Source of the DNA: Elysia marginata
Taxonomy: Eukaryota > Mollusca > Gastropoda > Plakobranchidae
Assembly: GCA_019649035.1 (NCBI GenBank)
Contig: BMAT01000687.1
Span: 204,269-242,435 of the forward strand
DNA: 38,167 nucleotides
Direction: 5' to 3'
In this document: piece after piece, positions 1 through 13,647 of the stretch
Numbering within the stretch: position 1 is the stretch's first letter
How the letters are laid out: every line of letters starts with the position of its first letter
The notes under the pieces: model-generated
Told to the model about the DNA's origin: nothing
What the model saw: the letters and a program-made list of their open reading frames with translations, nothing else
The model's database searches: none
Translations under genes and position numbers: made by a program

Positions 1-48
1 TCGAATAACAATAGATTTTACTTTCTGCGGAGCGTGCGCCTCTAAGAC

Positions 49-140
49 TTAAACGCCCATGTCTTGTTAGTCTCAACACTAAAACGCCTATGTCTAATTA
101 GTTTCAACACTGAAACGCATGTGTCTAGTCAGTCTAGGTC
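49..140. repeat. Three diverged copies of a ~31-base tandem unit
   Basis: Three units begin at about 49, 79 and 110 and share the pattern AAACGC..(T)GTCT...AGT(C/T)(T)CAACAC; the third is the most diverged. They lie in the intron after exon 40. No coding sign. Confidence 0.5.
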
Positions 141-280
141 CTGTACCTATTTATGTAAGTGTCTTACCCGTTTTTATTTTTTTTTGTCAGACGAAGGCGT
201 AAAGCCGACAGCTCACTTGTTTCGTCCCTATTTTCAGAGCTAAATATATACCTTCCTTGAATAAATTTGACTTGCTTTAC

Positions 281-3104
281 CTGAATGAGTTGCCGGGAAC
301 TGTTGCTGGGCCGGGTAGAGTGGGTGGATGGCTGCAACATGTGGCTGTGGCTGATGTGGTTACAGCTGTTGTCCATAGATTGAGCAGCTCGCCCTGATAC
401 TCCACATTGTGCAGACAACCAGTGAACTGCCGGTTGGCCACTTTGGTGGTCTGAAACACAAGAGTTTGTCGCCTCAATATTGTTTTGTCCAGTATCCACA
501 CTCAACAAGGTTTTAGGAAACAAGTATTCGCATCCCTGACATATTCCAACATGTAGATAGGACAAGACAATACTACCGCGACGAGTCGTTCTCTTTTTGG
601 ACTAATGTTACTAAAGCTACAGGTCATAAGGGATGGAAAGGCATATAAAACTTTCTCAAAATCTTTTTTTTTTCATTGAGCCATGCCTACTCTTTCATCA
701 AATTAGTACAGTACATATAATTGAAAGTACTTGTTTTCATCGACGAGATAGAATGAGTCAAATAGAGGAAGAGGGAGATACAGCCGGGTGAAAAGAAAAA
801 AATGTCTGAGTTCTTGCACTACAGAGATATCTTCATGTCTCGTAAATAAAATACATTAAATTTTGTAGGTACAGTATATTTTATAAAATATGTAAGATTA
901 TAGTGAGTACATGTGCTGCAGGCAAGGGCCACACATCTATTCTTTCTTTGTTAGGCCTAAGCGCAGCATTTGATACTATTGATTACAACATTTTGCTAGA
1001 AAGGTTGTCTAAAATGTTTGGAACATCAGGGATTATTTTAAAGTGGTTTTCGTCTTATATCAGTGGGCGTACTCAGTGTATTATGGCAAACAACCAGACT
1101 TCTTCTGTGTTTGACTTTAACTACGAAGTTCCCCAAGGATCTGCGTTAGGACATGTCGTGTAAACCATGTATACAAAACCTTTAGACGCACTTACTCAAA
1201 GTTTTGCTTTATTTTATCACATGTACGCTGAAAGTACCCAGGTGTACTCATCTTCATGCCCAGAAAATCCCCTACCTTAGTCAAAAAATTTGAAACTTGC
1301 ATATATAATCGCATATTAAGAATTGGATAATTGTTATTAAACCAAAGATGAATGAAGACAAGACAGAGCTTCTAGTATGTAACATTGACATAAAAGCTTC
1401 TCCATTTGCTGTTGACCACATTACATTAATAGTGATAAGATACTGTTCTCTACAAAAGCTAAAAATCTTGATATTTTTTATGCGAAGTTGCCAATGACCC
1501 ATCATGTCAATTATTTGGCCAAAATCATATTTCTGGAGCTGTGCAGAATTAAACAGATTAGATCTTTTAAAATGAAAAACTTAATCAGTTTGTCTCGAGA
1601 AACTCGTCCAATTACGGATGGTCAATTTATATCCTTTTCTTTTCTTTAATGTTTGCACATGCATCTTTTGTTTTTCTTCTGTTTGTTCGAATTGTTAATG
1701 GAGTATTTTTGTACAAAATTGTCATTATGTCAGCATTGTTTGTTTGGGTAGACATACTATTGTAAAGACCTTTGAGCCTACAAGTAGGAAGAGGCGCTGG
1801 AAAATAACTTCATCATCATTATTATTATTGTCATTATTATTATGATTAATATTATTATTACTATTACATACAAGACGCATGTATATATTAAGTTCTAATG
1901 TAGGCCTATTCTACTTTTGAAATTCATTGTACAATTAAAGAGTAAAATGTGCATGGATGTAGACATCTTAGAAACTTAAAACAAAGCTTGCAATGGGTTA
2001 ATCTCACCTCTTTTGCTGCAGCGATAGTGCCGACATAGATGTTTGATGTGAGAGAGATAGTGGCTGATGTGTCAGTGACAGATACGGGGCTGCTGGTAGA
2101 TACACTGCCCCCATTCGACAACGCAGTAACACTGAGGTGGCCTACACGACCATACCTGGTTGGTGTGCGGCGTAAAACGTACCATACTCAGTCATTTCAA
2201 TCACAATAATTATTTCACATAGGAATATTAAAAAGGCTGAATAGAAGTATTGTCCTTTAAATTCCAAAACACCCAAAAGAAACAAGAATTAACCGAAATC
2301 ATAATTAAAGAGACATCAATGCATGATCAATGAAGTTTGAAACATATTTAAGGATGATGCATTATTAGTCGTACATTTTAGGTTCTTTCAAATCTTTAAA
2401 CTTCTCTGGACAAACCAATGGTACCTGATGTTAAATTTCCAACTAATAAAAACTTTGAAACTTCCTCTGGTAAATGTAAATAATGTTAGAATACGTTATA
2501 ACTACGGCGCCAATAAATCATCAAGTTTGGGAACAATTTTGTACAACTGAATTAAATAAGTGCAGTGCATGTCTTTTTTCCAAAACTCGAGGCATGTTTG
2601 TCTTCCGAAAAAGCGCAACTACGACTATTTCTCAAAAATGCCTGGATATTGACCTGCTACCGTTCTGCTAAACTTTCTCTCTTTTACACATTAAGGAAAT
2701 TGTCGACAACAGTTGAAGCAAGCCATTTTGATAATTTAATTGTATATGTACTATCCATTTAATATCCCAACAAGCTGTTATCATAAATTTTTATCCAATA
2801 GCTACTACCTTAAAAACGAAACCATTGAATCACAATTTCGGTGGTAGTTCCCCTAAAACGATGGGTGGAAGATAAAATAAAAGATAAATAGATTCAGTAT
2901 TTCCCTTTTGCTAAGAGAGGTCTGAAGCGAAACAACACCTTAAAAAAACAACAAAAATGTTAAAACTGGCCAACCTTATAGCATCCACTCTGACCCAACA
3001 ATCAGCACAGATGACGGCAGGACTTTCCAGTACTGTAGGGTCCGTGTCTATAGCGTACTGGAAGTACACTTTACCGTCTTTCAGACCTATCTGGAGCTCG
3101 TCAA
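281..3104 (-). CDS. LAMA5: Laminin alpha exons 38-40: rest of LG1
   Basis: Exons: 2975-3104, 2008-2155, 281-450. Typical LG beta-sandwich landmarks: [18 protein letters not shown], then [12 protein letters not shown] (family: dg.WhrV.a.R), [17 protein letters not shown] (family: .lyvGG.) and [18 protein letters not shown] with a C-terminal cysteine pair (family: F.GC+..+..N...++L....C). Exon 40 ends in phase 2 at a good donor (CAG|GTAAAG), so at least one more exon lies outside the window. LG1-3 of alpha chains carry integrin-binding surfaces (family knowledge); LG2 to LG5 are not seen here. Confidence 0.88.
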
Positions 3105-4469
3105 CTGAGGTTTTGGGGAAATTGTAAAGTATTTTATCAAATATCGATTATGTTCGAACGTGGCTAGACTTTAAAATTTGAACGGTAACAGTGGCGTCTT
3201 TTTATAGAGTTCTTTTACAAATAGTGTACTAATTTGAGACTAAAATTTAAATAATTATATTTAAAAATGTTCATTATAGTTTCAAAAAAATGTATTTAAA
3301 CCACTTCAAGTGGGAAGATCAAAACATATGTATTCATAAGATAGCTTTTTACTATATCGTAACGTATTAAATAAAACTCATGGCATAAGTTCTACCATCA
3401 TTGAATAAAAACTGGTATTGAACCTAACAAATATTTTTTCATAGACAATGTAATCATAGAAAAGCTTTTGCTACATTCCTAGGCCACACGCACATCCCCT
3501 TGTATGGCCTGCTCTTTAAGGCTCAGTGAAGTCTTAACGGAACGTAGCTAATTCGACTACCGGTATAAAAAAAATATGGATTATAGTCTTCCACCGCCGC
3601 AGGCAGTCTCAAGACTTTACATATTTCCCCCAGGAGCCCAATACACACCAAAGCAAATTCAACTCATATTTCAGAGCAGTACAGCACGGCTGCCAGTTAG
3701 GCGCTCAAATATTATCATTCTACAAATTTCAAGCACTGCCTATAGCCAAGTACCCATAACGAAACAAACAAGAAAAGCCAGTAGGTGAATGAACATTCTT
3801 ACCTGTAGTAGAATCGTCAACAAAGAACATAACGCCGTCGTTCACAGTACCAGGCTTGCGCACTTCCAGGGAGATCTCATCATACAGGTGTTCGCCACCG
3901 CTGCCTGGGTTGCTGAACGTGAGGCCAAGGCTGCCGTCAAAGGTCAGTGGCTGGCGCAGCTGAGAGAGGAGCGTCTCAGCGTTGTCGAGCTTGCTCTCCA
4001 GTTCGCGGATCTTCTCTTCAATCTGTTGGGAAGTGGTACTTGCAGCCTGGGACAAAGACCTCGCTTGGCCAATGTTAGCCTGGATGCTAGAACGTCTTGT
4101 TTCATGGGCGGTTACTGTCATAAAGGGCAAGTTTCCAGATTGTTCAAGTTCAAGTTCAAAGTTCAAGTTCAAAGTTCAAATAATATTTTATTGTCCTCAT
4201 AAGGCTCATTGTTTTGGTTTTACAGCATGAAAATACAGAAGACACATAAGCACGTTTACAGGTAAAACAAACATCACTAAATTTCACACTGTCACATACA
4301 ATAGCTACCAAACAATTTTAACATTTTTAGACATAAACAAATAATGCATACCATAGATTCCCAAGTAAACATACAAAGGCATTTTACATTTTGAACATTT
4401 TGATTTAGTAGTTGCTAAAAGCAAAATTCGGATATTTGGTATCTATCTATCTATCTGTCTATCTATCTG

Positions 4470-4513
<44 letters not shown>

Positions 4514-7500
4514 CCTACCTATCTATCTGTCTATCTATCTATCTATCTATCCATCTATCTGTCAAACTACCTACTTGGCGCAACCAAGCAAAGGAAACAT
4601 ATGGGTTCCGTTCAACAAAGTTACCCGCTTATGGACAGGAACTAAAGGAATTTGAAGAAAGGTGAACGTCAATAATAAACAATGTAAAATTCAGAAAAGT
4701 GAAAAGCCATTTCCAAAACAATCTCAGAGGAGATGTTAAGAAGATCCGGATCGATAAACACCTATACATTCCTGCAGATAAAACAAGGAACTACTACAAA
4801 CTTAAAACAGCACCAATGCAACCTGATTGACAAATTCAGTCAAAAAGAGTATAAAAATCAAATGAAGCGGCGGTGTGCAAAATTACAGAGAAGAACAAAC
4901 GTGCGTCAGAAAAGCTAGATCTGAGTGACAGAATCAACATAACAACAAAACAAGATGCTTTCATCATCTAAAGGACCATGAGGAAAACTTTCGTAACAAA
5001 CCTACTTACCGCCTAATAAACCCATGCAAACCAGAGCTCGGCAGAGTTAGCAAGCGGTTATTAGAGAGAATCGTTCACTTTGTGAAAAAGAAAACTTACA
5101 TTTTGCAATGGAAAAACACAACCGACGTTATAAAATTATTCAATAGCATTGACGCCAAAGAGGTCACACCATGATAGCATTCGACACCAGCAGTATCTAG
5201 TCCTCAATAACCGAAAAACTGCTCTACTAGTCACTCCTGTTTGCCTTAAATTGTTTCAATTTAAGTAAAGATAAGGTTGACATGATAACACACATTACGA
5301 TAACAACACTGTATAAAGACGGACAAATAAAGTATAAAACTAGTTCCAACTTCGACTTAACCATGGGAAGCTTCGACGGAGCCGAAACATGCGAATTGGT
5401 CTGGCTGTACTTCTTATCCCAACTACAGCGCCTCGACATCAAAGCCGAACTTTATCGGGACGGTGGGCTAGCAATAACCAACAAGCCAACCCAAGAGACA
5501 GATAAAAATTAAAGAAAATAATGTGCACGATATTTAGAGAAAATGGACTAAACATTACCATTCAAGCTTATAAAAAATTGTATTTTTCCTGGACGTCACT
5601 TTTAATTTACACACATGACGATATAAGCCATATAAAAAGCGTAACAATAGATAACCTACATCCATAGAGAAAGTAACCACCTTCCGTCAATAACAAAAAA
5701 AAAACCTGCCCCAAGTTATAGAGAGACACCTGACTAATTCTTCTAAAGAAAAAATCGTCTAAGAGGCGGCAATACCGTAAAACGCAGCACTAAAGGAAAA
5801 CGGACACGTGAAGGCTCTAACATAACGAAAGAAAACAAACTCAAGGACAGACAATGAGAACACGAAGAAAGGAACAGAAAATGAAGAGACAAAAAAAAAG
5901 CAAAGACGACGAACAGGAGAAAAAGACGCTCAACTTGGTTCAACCCACCTTACAGCAAAAACGTGTCTTCAAAAATTGGAAAAAAAGTTTTTCGACCTTC
6001 TCAACTCCTACTTACTACCAAACTACAAGCTCCACAGAATAATTAACAATAACACCGCCAAACTCAGCTATAGCTACATCCCCAACATAAAGGAAATAAT
6101 CAGCAGCCAAAACAAACGGATAATCAACGAAGCTTCAAAGAAAGTCAGTACAACCAAAGTGCGCAGCTGCAGGGACAATCCATAATAACCCCTTAAAGCA
6201 AAATGTCTAGAAAAAAGCTAGTATTCCAAGCAACACTCTTAAAAACAAACACAATAAACACCTACATAAGCATAACCAAGAATACATTCGAAACGCGATT
6301 CTACTAGCATAATTATGTCAAGCTTTAGGCTACCCCATAGAAAATCAGTCACGGCTCTCAGCGAGCACATATGGGAACTCAAAGAAAACAGAGAAGACTT
6401 CAAAATTTCGTGGGGAATCATAAAAAAATCAAAGGTGTATTCTACAACAACAAAAATGTAACTTGTGCCTATCAGAAGTATTTTATATTAGCAAAGAAGC
6501 CTACTTTAAACAAAAGAAAGGAAATCCTGTCGACATGTTTGCATAGCAAAAAAATTTACTTACTATTGCAAAAAAAGCGAACCGATCCAACGACGACCTA
6601 GACGAGCCTGGAGGGGGACTAACAGAAAGCAAACAGTTGCCTGACGAAGCGCTGCCCTAACGGACGGCGAGAAACACTGTGTCGCAACAAACAAAGGTAG
6701 GACTGGGCTACAATGTATATAAAAGCTCCTTATACAAGTCGGGCACTATTTTCATGACATAGAAAACCTAGAATCTATCTACCTATCTATATATCTATAC
6801 ATCCATCTATCGATCAATTTACATCTACCGCTTCACTTACAGCGTGCACTGACAGACTGCTCCAGACCCTGAACGTCAGAGATGGCTTGCTCAGTGCGTG
6901 TAACTTCCTCCTCTTTCTGAGTGAGTACAGCATCTTGATTGCTGGTGCTCTCTTCCACAGTCCGGGCTATGGTGCCCGCCTCTCGCACGAGGTTAGAGGC
7001 TGCCGTCAGTGTTTCTTCAAGAGAGTTGTCTGAAATATTCAAACAACAGCGTAACGGCACCAACCAAGAAGCAATGTCTCTACAAAAAGAAAAGAATGCA
7101 TTGTTCCCAACAAATAGAAAGCGGATGTAAACCCAAAATACTACGAAGGTTGCGAGTTAGGAAGCAAAAAGTTGGAAATGCTAGCCCACTTGTTCAAATG
7201 GGGGCTGCCTGATTTAGCGACAGAGCGCTCAACGGCGGAGCGGGAGGTCGCAAGGCCGTGGGTTCGAGCCTGTCAAAGTCGCCAAAGAGCAAAACGACAT
7301 ACATGACTATAAGCTATAAAAGGCAGTTCGGGTGTCCTCAGCCTGTTATCAAGCAATTAGGCTGATAAAACTTAGACCAATTCTGAACCGTTTAAGCATC
7401 ATGATTCCTAATTTTTCTTAAAGTCATATCTCGAATTCTATTTGAGATATTTTAATTGAATAAATTGCATTTTTAGAAAGCAGTGATGAATTCAGAATTG

Positions 7501-10500
7501 TTAAGAATTATTTAGATGGAAGATTAGATAGAATAATACCACCAACATAGGCATATTCCAGTATTACAATTCTGGAATTGAGTTTGGCGTACATACCTTG
7601 CAGCCTCGAGTTAAGGGCATTGGAAGCAGTTGTCATCTGGACAACTACTGTGTCCACTTGGGCCCACAGGGAAGGTTCATTGTTCAGTCGGCTAGTTGCA
7701 GACTGGATTGAACTCAGCAATGCTTAAGAATGAATATGAAGAATACAAATTCATTAAAATCTTTATGAAGTTCTTTCTTCTACGTCGCATTGCAATTTCT
7801 TAATCTACAGTTCATAGTTCTTGCTGAATTTGAAATAAATTCTCCTTACCTCTCTTTACCTATCTATCGTCCCTTTATCCACCTGTTTTTCTGTTTATTT
7901 AATAGCTTATCTATGGTCTGTTTATCTATCTTTCTATATACTGATGTATCTATAAGATCTAACTTTACGTATCTGTTATTTTTAAAGAATAGGTATGTTT
8001 CTAATTTCTATTCCTCACAACTTGTTCATTTTCTCTATTTTCAGAAGACACTTCATGATTATGTGAACGTATTGGTCCAAGAAAAAGCTGTTACTCCAGG
8101 TATGTAATACCAAAACCATCCTCTAGTCCAGCTTAATTATAGACTTTTGTTTGAAATGTATTAAACTGTTTCTAAAGCAAAGTTATAAATTTGTTTCTCC
8201 TAAGCAAGGAAGTTTCCCTCCATGAAAAGTTTTCAATTCCCTAATCTCCACGGAGGCGCTGGTTTTGAAGACCACTCTGTACGCGCCCCAAGGACACACA
8301 ATAATTCGCTCTGGCAGCAAACCATCCATGGTATGACAAACCTTGAGGCTGGAGCTCTAGAGCTGACACCTCTGTACGCAGAGCCTCCGCATCTGTTTTC
8401 TCTTGCTCGTACTCCTGTCGCCTGGCCTCGAAAGCATCACCCGAGACATTGGTCCGTATAGCACTCAGAAGATCGTTGGCGTCAGTTGCCATTGTTATGG
8501 AGTTTCCAAGGTCGGTGATGACCTCCTCAAAATTACTGATAGCCAAGACAGCGTCCGTTGCCACTTGTGGGATAGTAAGATAGGTGCTGAGATAAGGAGA
8601 GGCGATAAAGCAACTGTATGTAATTACAAGTGTTATCTTTCAGAAAAATCTTTTGTTGAATGCGCAATATACAAAGTTATTACAGAAAAATGCACGATGA
8701 TCTTACAGTATAGTTGAAAAGTTGTCAATCGCCTGCGTAGAAGTTCAGCGCAACATGACAAAATGCTTCGTAAGTGTGCACAGCCTTGCTTGACTGTCCT
8801 ACAACGTTGTGTGCATACGTGGAAACCCCCTTACCTCAGACAATTACAATACATTTACAAACCATTTGCTGTCTATTTTTGAAACGTTCCTCTTATCTTT
8901 AGATCATTAGACACAATGCAAGTAACAAGAGAGTCAAAACATGCCTGTTCACAGCATTGAGTGTGTTTTCCAGGCCAGGCAACGCGGCCTCAGCTTGGAC
9001 AACTGTGGGTGTCGCCACTCCGATGAAACCCGTGAGAGATGTGATTCGGCCGCGCAGGAGGTCGCTTGCTGTTATAAAGTTGGCAGCACCTGAAGAAAAA
9101 AGATGTCTTTAATTATGTTTTCTCTCAAAGTTATTTGGTTTGCAACATCCAATAGATAAATGTATTCAATTAGTTTTAATGTAAAAACCTTAGGAACCTC
9201 ATTGCTGCTATAATATTATGCTTGGTTATTTATTGCGTTAATTTTGTTATCCATGAAGCCTCTTAGTTCAGACATAAGTCCTTTTCAAACAATTCTGTAT
9301 AGTCAGTTTTGGAAATAAATTTTTCTCATCATAAAAGTTGTGTTATTGTATCTTTTGAAGAGCTCATTAGCCATTGGTTTTTGCACATGCGCTTTCACGA
9401 TCGTGTGGTAAGCGCACTTATCATAGAAAAGAAGAAACCTTCATGGCAACTCACGGCCTTAAAATTTGGATCTTTGTGCTCACAATGAGCGTGTTTCATT
9501 TCTTAAAAATTTAACCACTTCTAATATTGTAGACGAGTTACAATAGCACTGACTGGTGGCATCAAGTTTACAGATCATTAGAAGAATAGTCACTATCCTG
9601 TCTAAAAAATTAGTTTTCTAGATCACAAAGATGGACTTTAAAAACAAATTAATCTTTACTCAAAAAAAAAAAAAACCGAAAAAAAAACCAACAACAAAAA
9701 AAAACCAAACTCTGACCAGCCACTCACCTGTCGGAAAAGGGACATAATCTTCTCCAGTCATGACAGTGCGAGCGTCGCCAGTGAGAACAGAGTTAGTGTT
9801 CCTAACTGCAGCACGGGCCGCGCTGAGGGCTGTTCGAGCCTCCGTATTTGCTTCCTCAGAGTTGGTTAGTATGGTTTCCACGGCTGCTACTAGTTCATCA
9901 GCTTGAGACTTGTATTCCTGCCAGTTGGAGATTGAACTTAATGATGAGAACCACTATTTCAAACCCGTCTGTCACTGTCTGTCTGTTTGTATTGGTGTGT
10001 GTGTGTGTGTGTGTGTCTTTCTGTCTCTGAGTTCCAATGTACTGAAAACATGCATTGCTTCTTTTACTTGGTTACATTTTTTATCACTACGAGACACAGC
10101 TTTTTTCCACAGAGATTAACAATAAGTGCTTTTTTAAACAACTTAAAATAATAAAAAACCTTTAATGTTCATATCCCACCTGCCCGTCCTCTAAATCATA
10201 ATCAGCCGTAGCGAGCGAGGCAGCAATTGCGGTGACGCTGGTGCTTAAGTTGGACAGAATTGTGGCCTGCTCCTGGAGACTAGAGTACTGGGTGGTCACT
10301 GTGTCATTCAAGGTGGTCAGTTGCTGTGACTGCAATGCATCAAAAGAAAATGTGCAATTTCAAAAGTTTGTCAGCATTTTAAAAGCAGCATAGTAAAAAG
10401 AGCCTAGCTAAAAAAATTGAGATGGGCTTCAGCTTTAACATTTCTTAAATTAGGGCGAGGATTGCGTTAAAGCATAAGTGTCCTGTAGATGGATTGCAGA

Positions 10501-13500
10501 GTTGCACAAGTATAAAAAATAAAAACGAAAGTCATGTTCCAGTTTCATTACATGTAAGTCAAAAAGGCTATGCGTCATTATTTCAAATGCTGTGTCTTTC
10601 CATTAAATAAATTGATAAAACATCAATTAGTGAGATCGAAATGTCTAAACAGTATATAAATAAGATACTATCTTTTCCATCGGGTGAAGAAAAGGTGTTC
10701 AACAGTGCTGGCTTCTTCTCCTATTTATGTGCAACTAATATAGGTAAAAATGATGTTATAGATATTTTACAAAAAATTTTATCAATGTTTTACCTGCGCT
10801 AAAACAGTTGCCCTTGTGGCCTCCATGCTGGCAGTGTCCTGGACTTTAGCCAGAACCGCCTGAGCTTGGGCAATTTCAGGGTTAAAGTTGAGAGTGTTTG
10901 TGCCCGGGTCAGAGCCTGCGTCAGCATACTGTAAACAAAGAGTGTGTGTAATCGGAGGGTTTTATAAACCCAGCAGGGTAGCTGGAGAAATGGGCTTTGT
11001 GTTAAGCTATTATGATCAAACATAACGTTTTCTCTATACTGACCGTCCATTTGCAACTGGTTCGTAGCTGTCTCAAGAGCGGTGGCCTAAACATTCATGT
11101 AAGTCAGATAAAAGATCGTGAGATAAGTAAATAACAAAGAATGGTCAAAAAGAGATATGATAAGGCTTAAGGAAATAATAAAAATAAATAGACTTGGGCC
11201 TCATTCTAAGAATAAAGATTGATAAACGAAAGTGTCATAACAACGATAACATTGGTTTTATATTATTTTTTTAGCACCGAATCCACTAATGCTCTAAGCA
11301 CTTTACACGGGTTCTCCGAAAGGCCCTTATCAGCCAAATTGCATTTTGAACATACAAAGGGAGAGCAGTTAAAGCGTATTACTCTATCATACTGAGAAGA
11401 TGGATCTTTCACAGCCCATATCCGGGTACTCATTTAACACCTCAGCGCGCTAAAGAAATATGTGTAAATTGTCTTTCTCAAAGACGAAACCTCGAACTAG
11501 GGGCTCGAATTCCGGACTTCTCGGCCTAAAAGTCAAGTGTCTACGACTAGAACTCGACGATACACAGATATAAGAACCTTTTCAACAACGTTTACCCTCT
11601 CCAGATTTAGTGCGTAGTTGATGATAGGGAAGCATCCTGGTCTTATAGCAGACATATTTTATTTAAGCTCTTCGGGTGCCTGGGGTTTGGACCGACCGAT
11701 GTTTTTTCAACCGAAGTAGGCGTCACTCCGGCGACAGGCAGTAAATTTTTTACAGTAATACATACAGTAGCATACTGTTTTTTTTTTTACAATTGTTGCT
11801 CTGTGAGTTCAGAAGGTAATTTACTTTGAAGTGTCATGTCGGTGAGCTTCTACAAAACCCTTTGAGTATTGTGACGAAACTACTATGATATAAAAGAATG
11901 CTAGTTTTTGTATTTGCTTTACTAACTTGTTTGGGAATCTGAAGAAAATGTCCAAAATAGATATTCGACCCACGTGTACCACACTACATCGTTTCAGTTA
12001 CCGACAATATCCTAAGCAATTTCTCGTAGTAGAAAACTATACTAAAGAAAACAATATGATGCTTTAATAAACACCGAAGGCTAGTGATCTTGTCAAATAA
12101 AAAAAATACGTTCAGAGCTGTAAATAATAAACGAAGATTTTCTTTTTAGATTGAACGGTGTCAGCCATCTACCGAGACATCTTGTTCAACTATGGTAGAC
12201 AACTTAGCAAAGAATAACTACCTGAGACGCCTGGTTGCTGTACTGCGTGGCTATGTTGATATAATTTTCTAGGGTTCTCTCAAATGCATTGCAGTCTTGA
12301 GTGAGTCTGGTGGTCAGTTCGGACATCTGCCGCTGTCGGTTATATTCGTTCTGGCCGTCCGTTTGCAATTGGTTTGTGGCTGTCTCAAGAGCGTCGGCCT
12401 AAACAATGGTGTAAGTCAGATAAAAACCGTGATATAAATAAACAAAAATGAATGCCCAAAAAGAGATAGGATGAAGCTCTTTGAAATAATCAAAATAATT
12501 TTATTTGAATTTCATGACCCCAAAAGCTTGTTTCTTAGTTCCGATGTGTTGAAAACATGCATTGCCCTTTTTACTTGGTCACATTTTTAGATCACTACGA
12601 GAGCTTCGACAAGTTGTTTTTCTCATCCGAAAAGCTTAATCGTTGAAATTCTCATTCTTATATACTGGTATGAGTACAACCTCAAAAGCAAATACCTGAA
12701 CGAGCGGTACCTCCCCTCTACTACGATGTTCTATGTCGTTTAATTTAAATATGTGGGTAGGTCAAGAATTTTTTTCATTATGTATTATCGTTTTTTCACG
12801 ATTTTACAGCTGTTGTTTTCAAATTGAATTTTGGTTTACCATGAACTATTCTCTCATCGATCAAGTATAGTGAGATATCAATACCTCCCGAAGATTGAGA
12901 CCGTTTTTCTTTAAATGAATAATAAAGACATCTACACTTATTATAACATTTAGATTATATGGCTCGATGGTTTGATATTTGTCTGGGACGAATATCTTCT
13001 AAATGCCCTGATCTGCTTCTTAGTTACAGTTCTTAAATACATCTTAAAATTTTGTACTACTGAGTTTGTAGGCTATTGTGACCTGGTTCTGAAGAGTGCC
13101 GTAGGCAGCGACCAGGGCATCTCTGGTGCCAGTCATGTTGCTGACGATCTCTGTGGCTGATGAGGTCTCAGTGTTGGACAGGCCTAGAGACACCAGGCTA
13201 GTGTTGAGCTGCACGGCCAGCCTCTGTAGGCGCACGTCCTGTCCCTGCACCCCTTGGACCACGGCAGCGGTAGTCTGCACGGTAGATGCCGTGCTCATCA
13301 GTCTGGTGATGTCTTCACCGAGAGACTTTTGGCACTGACCACATTCTGCAACAGCGAGACAGATACAGAGAGAGAGAGAGAGAAAGAAAGAGAGAGAATT
13401 TGAACAGTTAGTGTAAGGTCAGTTGCACTGAAACAATGTAAAATAGTAATAAGGAATTGCACGTGTGCTTTGTATATACATGGAAGTCTCTAAAAAGTTA

Positions 13501-13600
13501 TATAGGGAAGCAATGTAATACAGTAGACAAAGCATTAAACACCAAGTCATTAGTTCATATGTCCTGTGTGGTTTTTTTTCACTCGTACTCGTATTTCATG

Positions 13601-13647
<47 letters not shown>

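Noticed and set aside
164-565. 133-codon minus-strand frame as a separate protein
   Set aside because: It is a shifted frame over laminin exon 40; the frame ACC ACC AAA GTG carries the LG motif and fits the phase of exon 39.
4412-4645. IYLS-repeat protein
   Set aside because: It is only the translation of the ATCT microsatellite.
6636-6688. Ribozyme processing the laminin pre-mRNA
   Set aside because: The motif is on the opposite strand, so the laminin transcript carries only its complement.
12660-12730. Extra 35-base exon between exons 28 and 29
   Set aside because: Splice-like ends exist, but the length is not a multiple of three and exons 28 and 29 already join in phase.
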